Below, piece by piece: positions 7,347 through 16,429 of a stretch of DNA of 40,354 bases. This DNA comes from Myroides odoratus (lineage in GTDB: Bacteria; Bacteroidota; Bacteroidia; Flavobacteriales; Flavobacteriaceae), in the NCBI RefSeq assembly GCF_001549985.1, contig NZ_LROZ01000026.1, positions 1 through 40,354 on the forward strand. Direction: 5' to 3'. Numbering within the stretch: position 1 is the first letter of the stretch; the number at the start of each line of letters is the position of its first letter. The position numbers and the translations under genes were made by a program. A model generated the notes under the pieces. It was not told the origin of the DNA and did no database searches. It worked only from the letters and a program-made list of their open reading frames with translations.

Positions 7347-8942
7347 TCATTTGAAAATCCACCATCGGTTCATATTTGCATATTCAAAATCTTGTTTATA
7401 GCGATCGGGAATATTCCCTTCGAGTAAAAATCCCACTTTTAAAGAAGGAAAAATTTCTTCATACGTCAACATCTCATTCAATGAAACACGTCTGTAAATA
7501 TGGGTACGCGTGATGTTTTTCATGTCATCTAGTCCAGAAGCTCCTAATAACTCAACGAAGCTCTCCACTGTTCCTTTATGGTAATTGGCCATACGTACTT
7601 TTTTGTCTGCAACGTCTAAACCTATGGTCAACTTTGGATCCTGCGTAGCAATTCCCGTAGGACAACGGTTGGTGTTACATAAAAGAGTTTGGATACATCC
7701 AATAGCAATCATCATCGCACGAGCGGCATTACACGTATCTGCACCTAAAGCCATAGCACGAGCAATATGAAACGACGAAGTTACTTTTCCAGAAGCAATG
7801 ATCTTAATGTGCTTGCGAATTCCCATTCCCATTAAAATATTATGTACAAAAGCCAGTCCATCCAACATAGGGGCTCCTACATAATTCGAGAACTCTTGCG
7901 GTGCAGCCCCCGTACCACCTTCGCCACCATCTACAGAGATAAAATCCGGATACGTATCTAAATGAACCATCGCCTTACAAATAGAAATAAACTCTGCTTT
8001 GTGTCCGATACACAGTTTAAACCCAATCGGTTTCCCCTCTGATAGAGTTCGCAATTCCTTAATAAACGAAACTAATTCTAATGGTGAATTAAAAGCCGAG
8101 TGATAAGGCGGTGAAGCCACAACCGTATGCGGTTTTACTTGTCTGATTTCCGCAATTTCCACTGTATTTTTAGACGCAGGAAGTATTCCCCCATGCCCTG
8201 GTTTAGCTCCTTGTGAGATTTTTAACTCGATCATTTTTACATTCGGTAATTTCGCTTTTTCCGCAAATAAGGTAGGATCAAATTTTCCATGCTCATCTCT
8301 ACATCCAAAGTATCCCGTACCAATTTGCCAAATTAAGTCCCCTCCACCTTTTAAATGATACGGACTTATTCCTCCTTCACCTGTATTATGCGCAAACCCT
8401 CCTAATTTTGCACCACCACTCATGGCTTCTATAGCTTGAGCGCTTAGTGAACCAAAACTCATGGCTGAAATATTGAGGATACTGGCTGAATACGGTTGTT
8501 TACAGTCTTTATTACCAAATAGTACACGCGGATTGTGATCTAGTTTATCAAAGGCTTTTGGAGCAATTGAGTGACACATCCATTCGTAACCCTCTGCATA
8601 AACGTCTAATTGCGTTCCAAATGGAATTGTTTCCAATTCTTTTTTAGCACGTTGATAGATGGTTGCACGGTCGATACGACTAATTGGTTTACCGTCGGTA
8701 TCGGATTCAATAAAATATTGATACATTTTTGGTCGAAGTTCTTCCATCACATAGCGAAGTCGACCAAAGATTGGATAAATACGCCTCAGTGTATGTTTCT
8801 TTTGATACATATCCTGATATCCCATAATCACAAAGATGAGAATAACTACAAAAAAGATGCCCCAATTCTTATTTAAAAAGAGAGTAAGTAGAAGCATTAC
8901 AATCAAAAGTAATGTTGAAAAAACGACAAATTGTTTACGCAT
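7347..8942 (-). CDS. Membrane-anchored FMN-binding glutamate-synthase-family protein
   Basis: A 531-residue protein with two N-terminal hydrophobic segments (about 5-45), then a glutamate synthase central/FMN domain. Seen are GGAKLGGFAHNTGEGGISPYH near residue 180, ISVDGGEGGTGAAPQEFS (phosphate/FMN loop) and an Fe-S cysteine set GCIQTLLCNTNRCPTG. The glutaminase domain of large GltB is absent, so it cannot use glutamine by itself in the standard way. Homologous stand-alone proteins are widespread, but their reaction is not established. It is monocistronic here; the nearest same-strand gene upstream is cphA, 258 bases away. A link to nitrogen storage through cyanophycin is tempting but is only a positional inference. 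Confidence 0.88.
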   Translation of the reverse strand: MRKQFVVFSTLLLIVMLLLTLFLNKNWGIFFVVILIFVIMGYQDMYQKKHTLRRIYPIFGRLRYVMEELRPKMYQYFIESDTDGKPISRIDRATIYQRAKKELETIPFGTQLDVYAEGYEWMCHSIAPKAFDKLDHNPRVLFGNKDCKQPYSASILNISAMSFGSLSAQAIEAMSGGAKLGGFAHNTGEGGISPYHLKGGGDLIWQIGTGYFGCRDEHGKFDPTLFAEKAKLPNVKMIELKISQGAKPGHGGILPASKNTVEIAEIRQVKPHTVVASPPYHSAFNSPLELVSFIKELRTLSEGKPIGFKLCIGHKAEFISICKAMVHLDTYPDFISVDGGEGGTGAAPQEFSNYVGAPMLDGLAFVHNILMGMGIRKHIKIIASGKVTSSFHIARAMALGADTCNAARAMMIAIGCIQTLLCNTNRCPTGIATQDPKLTIGLDVADKKVRMANYHKGTVESFVELLGASGLDDMKNITRTHIYRRVSLNEMLTYEEIFPSLKVGFLLEGNIPDRYKQDFEYANMNRWWIFK

Positions 8943-9200
8943 AAGTTTGACTTGTTTTTAACCTTCACTATATTATAAGAATAATAAATTAGGTTTACTG
9001 TTAAATATCTATCTCTATATTCTAGATAAATTAAACCACTCTTCAGAGAAAATATACCAATTAAACTAACGATTCGATTATAAATAATCCTGTACTGATA
9101 GTATAAAATTTATTTTTCTTGTTCTTAGAAACTTTTATTTAACACAATTCTTGATAAAATTAGAATATTATCTTACTATCAAAATCAGTTAAAAAGTATT

Positions 9201-11810
9201 CTATTTATCATTTTCAAGATAGGACTCAATAAGATTGATGGCATTGGATACTACATCACTTAAGGCAACTATATAATTTCCTTCTTTAGCAATAGATAAA
9301 ACATGTTTAAGGGCTTCAGCTTCTTTTGGGATTATTTCATAAGTAACCTGTTTATTAATACTAGTTATTCCTATTAATATCAATTGTATTATTTCTTCTT
9401 CAGTCCTTCCTCGTAGATGGTTTTCTTGTCGAATAATAATATGATCAAACATTCGTGCAGCGATTTTACCACATTTAATAATATCCTGATCTCGTCGATC
9501 TCCTACTGCTGCTATTATACCAATTTTCCTAGAGGCTTCAATAAACGTTAAATAGTCTTCAATGGCTAAATATCCTGCTGGATTATGGGCGAAATCAATC
9601 ATGATTTTAAATTTTTTAAATTCAAAAACATTCATTCTCCCTGGAGTTTGAGTGGGACTAGGAATAAAAGTTTGCAAGGACATTCTGATGTTTGCTGGTT
9701 CAAATCCATACAGATAACTGGCCAGAGTAGCTGCCAATACATTTTGCACCATAAATTTTGCTTTTCCCTGCATAGTAAGAGGAACATTAATAACTTTTTC
9801 AATTCTAATGTTCCAATGCTCTTTTTTAATGGTTATATATCCATTTTCACAAACAGCTACTATTTCACCTCTTTTCAAGCATGCTTCTACAATAGAGCTA
9901 TTTACATCTAACGAAAAATATGCAACTTGACAGTCTAGTGTTTGTGAAATCTTCATACAATAGGGATCATCTGCATTTAAAATAGCCCAGCCATCTGTTT
10001 TTACACTCTCAACTACAACAGCTTTGACTTTTGCCAAATCAGCCAACGTATGAATATCATCTAAATCTAAGTGATCTTCCTTAATATTGGTAATAATAGC
10101 AATATCACAACTAGTGAATCCTAATCCTGCACGCAAAATACCTCCTCTAGCTGTCTCTAATATAGCAATTTCAACACTTGGATCTCGCAGCACATAATGA
10201 GCACTAACAGGACCTGTGGTATCTCCTTTTTCCATTAGTTGATGATCGATATATATGCCATCAGATGTTGTAAAACCTACTTTAAAGCCATGATTTTTTG
10301 CAATATGAGCCAGTAAACGAGTTGTTGTTGTTTTACCATTTGTTCCTGTTATTGCTAGTATAGGAATTCTAGATTCTTTTCCTGGAGGATATAACATATC
10401 CAAAACAGGTACAGCTACATTACGCGAAATCCCTTCGCTAGGCGCTAAATGCATTCTAAATCCTGGTGCTGCATTTACTTCTAACACCACACCCTCATTT
10501 TCTTTTAAAGCAGTCGTAAGGTTAACAGCCATGATATCAATTCCACAAATATCCAATCCGATAACTCTTGCAATCCTTTCTGCTAATAAAATGTTTTCTG
10601 GATGGATTTGATCCGTTACATCAATTGCCGTTCCTCCTGTGCTTAAATTAGCAGTAGATTTTAAATTAACAATCATATTATCTTCGACAATAGAATCCAG
10701 TTGAAGCTCTCTTTTAGACAAAAGACTCAGGGTATCTCGATCGATTTCTATCTTAGTTAAAACATTCTCATGACCATTTCCGCGTAAAGGATCTTTATTT
10801 GTTAATTCAATTAATTCTCTTATTGTTCGAACTCCATCGCCAATAATATGAGCAGCAACCCTTTTTGAAGCCGCTACGACTTTATTATTGATGACCAAAA
10901 CTCTAAAATCATGGCCCCTAATAAATTTTTCAACGATGACTCTTTCACTATATTTTTGTGCATGTATTAAAGCTTGTTTAGCTGTTTCAAAGTCGAGAAC
11001 TTTAATAGACACACCTTTTCCCTGATTTCCATCTAATGGCTTTATCACTATAGGATATCCTACTTTATCAATGAGTTGTTTAAGTTGATCTTGGTTTATA
11101 CAAACACCACCTTCTGCAACAGGTATGGAGCATTGTTTGAGTATCATTTTTGTCTTCTCTTTATCACATGCTAAATCTACAGCGATATGACTAGTTTCAC
11201 ATGTGATGGTTGCTTGAATGCGCATTTGATTAACTCCATAACCTAACTGAATAAAAGATTGATTGTCCAATGGTATCCATGGAATTTTTCTATTTTTTGC
11301 TTCCTTTACAATACTAAGTGTAGAAGGTCCTAAAATAAAACGTCGATAAATTTGCTTTAACTTTTGAATTGTCGAGTCCAAGTCATAAGCAACTCCATCA
11401 ACTAGTGCTTGGGCAATTTCTACTGCTGATTTTGCAGCAAATACACCTGCATTTTCTTCCTCATAATCAAACACAACATGATAGGTCCCTGAAACTTTTG
11501 TTTCTCTGGTTCTTCCGAATCCCGATTGCATACCAGCTAAAGATTGGATTTCAATAGATATATGCTCCACCACATGTCCCATCCAAGTGCCAGTGCTTAC
11601 TCTACTGAAAAAACCTCCAGGACTTCCTTCAGAACATCGATGACTGTATAATGATGGTAATAATACTTTTATTCGTTGTAAAAACCCATCAATTACATCT
11701 GTGGGTCTTTGTTCTAGCTCTTCTATATTTAATCGCATTTGAATGAGCTTCACTCTTGTATTACTCCAAATATTAGGACCTCGTAAAATTGATATTTTTT
11801 CTATAATCAT
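9201..11810 (-). CDS. cphA: Cyanophycin synthetase
   Basis: Makes cyanophycin (a poly-aspartate backbone with arginine side chains) from Asp, Arg and ATP without a ribosome. I choose the ATG at 11808-11810 (MIIEKISILRGPNIW, 869 residues) because homologues begin exactly there; an upstream ATG at 11834 would add eight unconserved residues. Domains in order: N-terminal domain (1-160); ATP-grasp domain (about 200-470) with KPLDGNQGKGVS near 257 and LEVNAAPGFRMHLAP; Mur-ligase-like domain from about 480 with an intact P-loop GTNGKTTTT near 489 and DFAHNPAGY. The intact second ATP site points to the two-amino-acid CphA1 type and not the dipeptide-using CphA2. It is divergent from cyanophycinase and isoaspartyl peptidase. 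Confidence 0.95.
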   Translation of the reverse strand: MIIEKISILRGPNIWSNTRVKLIQMRLNIEELEQRPTDVIDGFLQRIKVLLPSLYSHRCSEGSPGGFFSRVSTGTWMGHVVEHISIEIQSLAGMQSGFGRTRETKVSGTYHVVFDYEEENAGVFAAKSAVEIAQALVDGVAYDLDSTIQKLKQIYRRFILGPSTLSIVKEAKNRKIPWIPLDNQSFIQLGYGVNQMRIQATITCETSHIAVDLACDKEKTKMILKQCSIPVAEGGVCINQDQLKQLIDKVGYPIVIKPLDGNQGKGVSIKVLDFETAKQALIHAQKYSERVIVEKFIRGHDFRVLVINNKVVAASKRVAAHIIGDGVRTIRELIELTNKDPLRGNGHENVLTKIEIDRDTLSLLSKRELQLDSIVEDNMIVNLKSTANLSTGGTAIDVTDQIHPENILLAERIARVIGLDICGIDIMAVNLTTALKENEGVVLEVNAAPGFRMHLAPSEGISRNVAVPVLDMLYPPGKESRIPILAITGTNGKTTTTRLLAHIAKNHGFKVGFTTSDGIYIDHQLMEKGDTTGPVSAHYVLRDPSVEIAILETARGGILRAGLGFTSCDIAIITNIKEDHLDLDDIHTLADLAKVKAVVVESVKTDGWAILNADDPYCMKISQTLDCQVAYFSLDVNSSIVEACLKRGEIVAVCENGYITIKKEHWNIRIEKVINVPLTMQGKAKFMVQNVLAATLASYLYGFEPANIRMSLQTFIPSPTQTPGRMNVFEFKKFKIMIDFAHNPAGYLAIEDYLTFIEASRKIGIIAAVGDRRDQDIIKCGKIAARMFDHIIIRQENHLRGRTEEEIIQLILIGITSINKQVTYEIIPKEAEALKHVLSIAKEGNYIVALSDVVSNAINLIESYLENDK

Positions 11811-11953
11811 ATACCTTACTTTTATATTTATCAAGGTACTATTAAATAAGGACTACAACTATTTTAATTAAAAATATTACCAATAAATTAAGATAATTAT
11901 TTAATGATATAATGGTTTAATTTGATTAAATTACAAAATCAATAATTTTAAAC

Positions 11954-12832
11954 ATGAGTATTAAAGGAAAATTAATTATCGTTGGTGGAGGAATAGATGT
12001 AGGAAATTCTATCGCCAGTGAAACAGAAATAAAACAAATAAACAGTAATTACTTTTACAATTGTGGTATTCTAAAGAACATAATAGACGAGTCGAAAAAC
12101 AAGGAAGAATCCCGAATTGAAATTATAACCACTGCCTCTAAAATGCCAGAAGAGGTAAGTCAAACATATATACATGCTTTTAAACTTCTCGGAGCCACAA
12201 ACGTTGGACACTTGCCAATCAATAGTAGATTAGAAGCTAATGATCCTGATAATTTACAGCGGCTCACCCAAGCAAATACTGTGCTATTTACTGGAGGAGA
12301 TCAATTGCGTTTAACTTCTGTGATAGGAGGAACTCCGTTTCAACAAATGTTATTGGATAAATATCATCATGAAGAGTTTTTATATGCAGGTACCTCTGCG
12401 GGTGCAGCAGCAGTATCATCTAGTATGATTTATCAAGGTAACAGCTCCGATGCTTTATTAAAAGGTTTGGTAGAAATAAATAGTGGTTTAAGCCTGATTG
12501 ATTCCATCATTGTTGATACTCATTTTATACAACGAGGTAGAATTGGCCGATTATTTCAAGTTGTTGTTGGAAATCCCATGAAAATAGGTATAGGTCTAGG
12601 CGAGGATACCGGATTAATAATTACTGATAACAATGACACCATGATTGCAATTGGTTCAGGTAGTATTATACTTGTAGACGGACGACAAATTACAGATACC
12701 AATCTAACTCAAATAGACATTGGGAAACCTATTTCTATTAGTCACTTAATTACCCATGTTATGACTCAAAATGATATTTTTTTCTTTAAAGAAAACAAAA
12801 TAATTATAAAGGATTCTCAGTATAATAACTAA
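11954..12832 (+). CDS. cphB: Cyanophycinase (peptidase family S51)
   Basis: A 292-residue serine exopeptidase expected to cut cyanophycin into beta-Asp-Arg dipeptides. The nucleophile elbow GTSAGAAAVSSSM is clear, as are FTGGDQLRL and the conserved DTHFIQRGRIGRL stretch of the family. There is no signal peptide, so it should act on cytosolic polymer granules, unlike secreted CphE enzymes. It is transcribed divergently from cphA across about 140 bases and is followed 14 bases later by the isoaspartyl peptidase gene, giving a two-gene degradative operon. The family call is firm. Confidence 0.95.
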   Translation: MSIKGKLIIVGGGIDVGNSIASETEIKQINSNYFYNCGILKNIIDESKNKEESRIEIITTASKMPEEVSQTYIHAFKLLGATNVGHLPINSRLEANDPDNLQRLTQANTVLFTGGDQLRLTSVIGGTPFQQMLLDKYHHEEFLYAGTSAGAAAVSSSMIYQGNSSDALLKGLVEINSGLSLIDSIIVDTHFIQRGRIGRLFQVVVGNPMKIGIGLGEDTGLIITDNNDTMIAIGSGSIILVDGRQITDTNLTQIDIGKPISISHLITHVMTQNDIFFFKENKIIIKDSQYNN

Positions 12833-12846
12833 TAAATATAAGTAGT

Positions 12847-13701
12847 ATGAAATTAATTATACATGGTGGTTTTCTCTCAGAATCCCATACCAATGACAAA
12901 ACAAGAAATCAAAAACAAGAGGCGTTAAAACGTATTATTCATCAAGGTTTTCAATACTTAAAAATGAATACTTCTATTCAGACAGTTGCCTATGTTGTTA
13001 GTCTTTTAGAAAATGATCCTCTTTTTAATGCTGGGACAGGTTCTCAGATACAATCCGATGGGATTATAAGAATGAGTGCTGCTTTAATGGATGGAAGTAC
13101 TTTAAGAATGGCCGGTGTGATTAATATTGAGAATGTAAAAAATCCAATTTTAGTAGCAGAAAAATTAATGTCTTATGAAGATAAAATACTTGGTGGAATT
13201 GGAGCTATTGAATTTGCAAGAGCGAATCATTTCATCTTTTTTAATCCTCAAATTAAACAACGCAAAGACGAATATGATAAAAAAAAGCAAAACAAAGATA
13301 AAAACACATTAAAAACAAGTACTGTAGGATGCGTTTGTATAGACAATTCTGGTAAAATTGCAACAGCCACTTCTACTGGAGGTAAAGGATTTGAAATACC
13401 TGGAAGAATCTCTGATTCTGCAACAGTGGCAGGAAATTATGCTAATACCTATTGTGGAGTAAGTTTAACTGGTATTGGCGAGGATATTGTAAGTCTTGCT
13501 ATGGCAGCCAAAATTGCAACACGAGTGAGTGATGGCATGACCTTAGCTGAGGCATTTGAAAAAAGTTTTCAAGATCTGAAACAAATACAAGGATTGGCGG
13601 GAGCTATAGCAATCGATTATAAGGGCAATATATATCATCAAGAATCACATCCAACAATGGTATATGCTAGTTATGATGGAATTAAATTGGATATTTTCTA
13701 A
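12847..13701 (+). CDS. iaaA: Isoaspartyl peptidase / plant-type L-asparaginase
   Basis: A 284-residue N-terminal-nucleophile hydrolase precursor. Self-cleavage before Thr159 (STVGCVCID) would give alpha and beta chains. Other marks are the N-terminal IHGG, DPLFNAGTGSQIQSDG, TATSTGG and TGIGEDIV. The residues before the cleavage site form a lysine-rich linker (KKKQNKDKNT). Next to cyanophycinase its natural job is very likely hydrolysis of beta-Asp-Arg into aspartate and arginine, completing cyanophycin use. This link is documented for other bacteria, and here it is supported by operon structure. Confidence 0.93.
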   Translation: MKLIIHGGFLSESHTNDKTRNQKQEALKRIIHQGFQYLKMNTSIQTVAYVVSLLENDPLFNAGTGSQIQSDGIIRMSAALMDGSTLRMAGVINIENVKNPILVAEKLMSYEDKILGGIGAIEFARANHFIFFNPQIKQRKDEYDKKKQNKDKNTLKTSTVGCVCIDNSGKIATATSTGGKGFEIPGRISDSATVAGNYANTYCGVSLTGIGEDIVSLAMAAKIATRVSDGMTLAEAFEKSFQDLKQIQGLAGAIAIDYKGNIYHQESHPTMVYASYDGIKLDIF

Positions 13702-13770
13702 AAAAATTCAATAGCCTTTCACTTCTTTGTCAAGCATATCAAGAGAAACAACAAATGTAAACTTAATTCA

Positions 13771-13803
13771 AAAACCACCTGACAATAAATATCAAGTGGT
13801 TTT
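13771..13803 (-). terminator. Terminator hairpin of the decayed small gene
   Basis: Arms AAAACCACCTGA and TCAAGTGGTTTT, nearly identical to the terminator at 15974-16009. It is the first part of the duplicated segment and, on the minus strand, lies downstream of the pseudogene 13890-14130. Confidence 0.6.
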
Positions 13804-13889
13804 AGAAAGAAGCAACAAATTATTAATAAAGTTTTTTTATTTTGGTAAATGAATTAATAATATTATAATCTGTCTTTTTTTTATTTTGT

Positions 13890-14130
13890 TTAAAGTCTAT
13901 TACTAATTGCTTTCTTTGTACAGACTTTTTGTACAGACTTGTATCTTTGTGTTACTTTATACAGCTTTTCAACCAATCAATATTTATAACACTTACCAGT
14001 ATTTAGATGGTATTTAATGCCGATTCTAAATTAAACGTAAGTAGTTTGGTGATGATTTTTAATTGGTTTTTATGGGGGCATAACTAACACCACATTACTA
14101 CCTTACAAAGGTTGTTTTTATTGATTGACA
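13890..14130 (-). pseudogene. Decayed copy of the small helical protein gene (16097-16330)
   Basis: The stretch lines up base by base, with indels, with the gene at 16097-16330. Shared pieces include TAAAGTCTA at the stop, a TGTACAG...CTTGT block, TACAGCTTTT-CAACCAATC, and GATTCTAAAT. Reading frames are destroyed by indels, including a local duplication of GTACAGACTT at about 13919-13941. It follows the same terminator and precedes a similar AraC remnant, so the whole small gene/AraC unit was duplicated and this copy is dead. Confidence 0.7.
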
Positions 14131-14149
14131 AAGTATTATATAAAAAACA

Positions 14150-14300
14150 TAAGAGATTACATAATTCACACATCTTCCCTGCTACTTTTTCTAGGCGTGA
14201 ATCTATTATATTGATAAGGTAAATTGACTTCTCTAAAGCAATTAAATCTATACAAAATCTCAAATAAACTTAATTCATCATACTTCAGATTTGAATCTTA
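14150..14300 (-). pseudogene. Decayed copy of the AraC regulator C-terminal region
   Basis: Matches the 3' part of the AraC gene at 16430-16600: both carry ATTCACACATCTTC near the stop and AAATCTCA.ATAAA.TTAATTCATCATA further in. Most of the sequence between is deleted or altered and no frame is open. The order (terminator, small gene, AraC) equals the intact set at 15974-16990, confirming segmental duplication. Between 14300 and the acyl-CoA dehydrogenase stop nothing else is recognisable. Confidence 0.55.
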
Positions 14301-14373
14301 CAAACGATATTAAATTATTCTATCGTATTTTGTGGTAAATTATTCAATATATAAGCTTGAGTTCTCATTTTTG

Positions 14374-15870
14374 TTAAAACGTAGTCCAATCTGAATTCAT
14401 CTCGTAATCTAAAATGGGATTTACATCATTTTGTATATTAAATTGACCATAAAAAGCAGCCAAATCTGAAAGAAGACTTTGACGTGTGATTTCTATAAGT
14501 TGCATATTAAAACCATCCAGTTGCAAGACGAATTGAAAGCTTATAACTCGAGCTATCATTTTACCTATAAGTATTAAATTGCGTTGTTTTAACGTACTAT
14601 CAATACTTAAATCTAATTGAGACACAAAATATTCAGCACTCAAACTCGTGCGCTCATACTCTTTTAAAAAACCATATAGATTCGTTTTTTTTGCTTTTCT
14701 CATCAATTTTAGTATCCCCTCCGCAATTTGGGTATACAACATTTCGTTTGATCCTTCAAAAATTTGAAAAGGTCTACAATCAACCAAGGATCTTCCAGCA
14801 ATATGGTCTAATCGATATCCATTAGCCCCAGCTAATTGTAAACTAATTTGGGCTGATTCTTGCATTAAATCTGTAACTAAAGCTTTCAGTACATTAGCCT
14901 CAATACTCATTAAGGCCAAGTTTTTGTCAATTCCGCTTATATCAACGCTAAAAATACACATACCAGAACACAAGGTGTAAGCGGCCTGTATCTTTGCAAT
15001 TTGATTTTTGACTGAATCAATTGTCAACAAAGGTGTACCTCCTACTTGTCTTTCTTGGCAATGTGTTAAGGACTCATCTAAAAGCCTTTTAATAAACCCT
15101 AATCCCATACCAGGGAATTGAAGCCTGCTGCGATGAAGCGTATCAAGCATTAATTTAATTCCTGTGGTTTCATTGAGTAATTTTTGCTCCTTAGGAACAA
15201 TTATATCAATTTCATTAATACCATAAGCAATAGCATACAAACCCAAGTTATTATATCGATGAGTCATAGGAATATATTGATGTTCTTTATTATTTTCACA
15301 AACAAAAAAATCAATATCTCTTGCTAATTCTCCATTTGGTCTAGTCTCTCTGGCCGTTACAATCCAAAAATCAGCTGTACCACTTAATCCTTGCCAGTGT
15401 TTTTGTCCTTTAATATGATACATATTTTGCTTTTGCTCAAAAGCTGTTTTCATATTCAAAGCGTCACTCCCGTGAGCTTTTTCAGTAATCATTAATCCAC
15501 CCATCGCTTTGTTTTCTATAAACTCTTTAAAAACCCTTTGCTGAACAGCAGCTTGTCCATATTTAGCCAAAGGTTCCAAAAAAAGAGCGATATTAATCCC
15601 AAAAATCAATGAAAGAGGTAAAGATTCATAAGAGGCTGCTGAGAGAATTTGCAAGCATTCTTTTACTTTCATTCCCCTGCCTCCATACCTCTGAGGGATA
15701 GCTACAGACAAGGGGGTTTGATCCATAATTTCATCCACTAATTCAGCAGGAAAATCACGGGTAAGTCCCAAAGCATTATAATTATATTTTTCTCGAAACA
15801 GATATTTCAATCGCTTCTTAAATTCTTCGATATAAATACTAAAATCCATATTTTCTACTAATGCATTCAT
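14374..15870 (-). CDS. Acyl-CoA dehydrogenase family protein, copy 1
   Basis: A 498-residue flavoprotein expected to oxidise an acyl-CoA or acyl-carrier thioester using FAD. Family marks: GGLMITEKAHGSDALNMKT and GQKHWQGLSGTADFW in the middle beta domain, LHRSRLQFPGMGLGFI, and QIFEGSNEMLYTQIAEG, where the Glu matches the catalytic base position of medium-chain enzymes. The C-terminal 110 residues are an extra helical extension. A close paralogue of identical length lies at 36057-37553. This copy appears more AT-rich at codon level and sits between a decayed and an intact copy of the small gene/AraC unit. No terminator is seen directly downstream. Substrate unknown; I do not assign it to beta-oxidation. 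Confidence 0.88.
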   Translation of the reverse strand: MNALVENMDFSIYIEEFKKRLKYLFREKYNYNALGLTRDFPAELVDEIMDQTPLSVAIPQRYGGRGMKVKECLQILSAASYESLPLSLIFGINIALFLEPLAKYGQAAVQQRVFKEFIENKAMGGLMITEKAHGSDALNMKTAFEQKQNMYHIKGQKHWQGLSGTADFWIVTARETRPNGELARDIDFFVCENNKEHQYIPMTHRYNNLGLYAIAYGINEIDIIVPKEQKLLNETTGIKLMLDTLHRSRLQFPGMGLGFIKRLLDESLTHCQERQVGGTPLLTIDSVKNQIAKIQAAYTLCSGMCIFSVDISGIDKNLALMSIEANVLKALVTDLMQESAQISLQLAGANGYRLDHIAGRSLVDCRPFQIFEGSNEMLYTQIAEGILKLMRKAKKTNLYGFLKEYERTSLSAEYFVSQLDLSIDSTLKQRNLILIGKMIARVISFQFVLQLDGFNMQLIEITRQSLLSDLAAFYGQFNIQNDVNPILDYEMNSDWTTF

Positions 15871-15973
15871 CTCTATTATCTTTTATAAATTAAAACTTCT
15901 TGATTGTCCGAGAATTTATAACCTTGGCATAGCAATAATATTTGCTGGAATTTAATTTTTATTAATAATAAAA

Positions 15974-16009
15974 AAAACCACCTGACGACAACAAATATCA
16001 AGTGGTTTT
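15974..16009 (-). terminator. Rho-independent terminator of the small helical protein gene
   Basis: Arms AAAACCACCTGA and TCAAGTGGTTTT (one G-U type mismatch) around a 12-base loop; the minus-strand transcript then runs into a T-rich tail. It lies 88 bases after the stop at 16097 and has a sister at 13771-13803. Confidence 0.75.
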
Positions 16010-16096
16010 TAAAGAAGTAACAAATTATTAATTAAGTTTTATTTATTTCGGTTAAGAATTAATAGTATTAAAATTTGATATTCTGTTTACTTCTAA

Positions 16097-16330
16097 TTAA
16101 AGTCTAGTACGCATCTTTTTGCCAGTTTCACTGATTGCTTTTTCTGTACAGGCTTGTGCCTTAGTATTACATTCTACAGCTTTTTCAACCAATCCATCCT
16201 CATAATGTTTAGCAGCATCTAAATGATATTTTACAGCTGATTCTAAATGACCAGCCGCTTCACGATGATTCTTGATTTCATTTTGTGAACTACTAGCTAA
16301 GGCTTTGTTTTTTTCATCTTTCTTGTCCAT
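16097..16330 (-). CDS. Small helical protein of the HLExAxKYHxDA type
   Basis: 77 residues, highly charged, predicted all-helical with a two-fold repeat feel: AAGHLESAVKYHLDAAKHYEDG then LVEKAVECNTKAQACTEKAI. It shares the pattern NHxxAxxHLExAxKYHxDAxxxxExG and ECNxKAQ with the protein at 17288-17518, so both are paralogues, and a dead third copy sits at 13890-14130. Such small helical proteins with spaced His are common in Bacteroidota next to stress genes, but I know no function. It has its own terminator. A 5' leader hairpin (16348-16367) precedes the start, and an AraC gene lies 99 bases upstream on the same strand. Confidence 0.75.
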   Translation of the reverse strand: MDKKDEKNKALASSSQNEIKNHREAAGHLESAVKYHLDAAKHYEDGLVEKAVECNTKAQACTEKAISETGKKMRTRL

Positions 16331-16347
16331 ATGTTTTGTGTTTTATT

Positions 16348-16367
16348 TTGTAGTTTAATTACTACAA
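16348..16367. promoter_or_regulatory. Inverted repeat in the leader of the small helical protein gene
   Basis: Perfect 7-base arms TTGTAGT and ACTACAA around TTAATT, 18 bases before the start codon at 16330. Could be an operator for the neighbouring AraC protein or an RNA hairpin in the leader; the sequence cannot tell which. Confidence 0.35.
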
Positions 16368-16429
16368 CACAAAGGTGGAAATTACTGATTATAAAATCAT
16401 TACACAATAATAATTATCTATTATATCAT

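Noticed and set aside
7585..7770. Plus-strand frame in the glutamate-synthase-like gene
   Set aside because: Antisense shadow of a highly conserved coding region.
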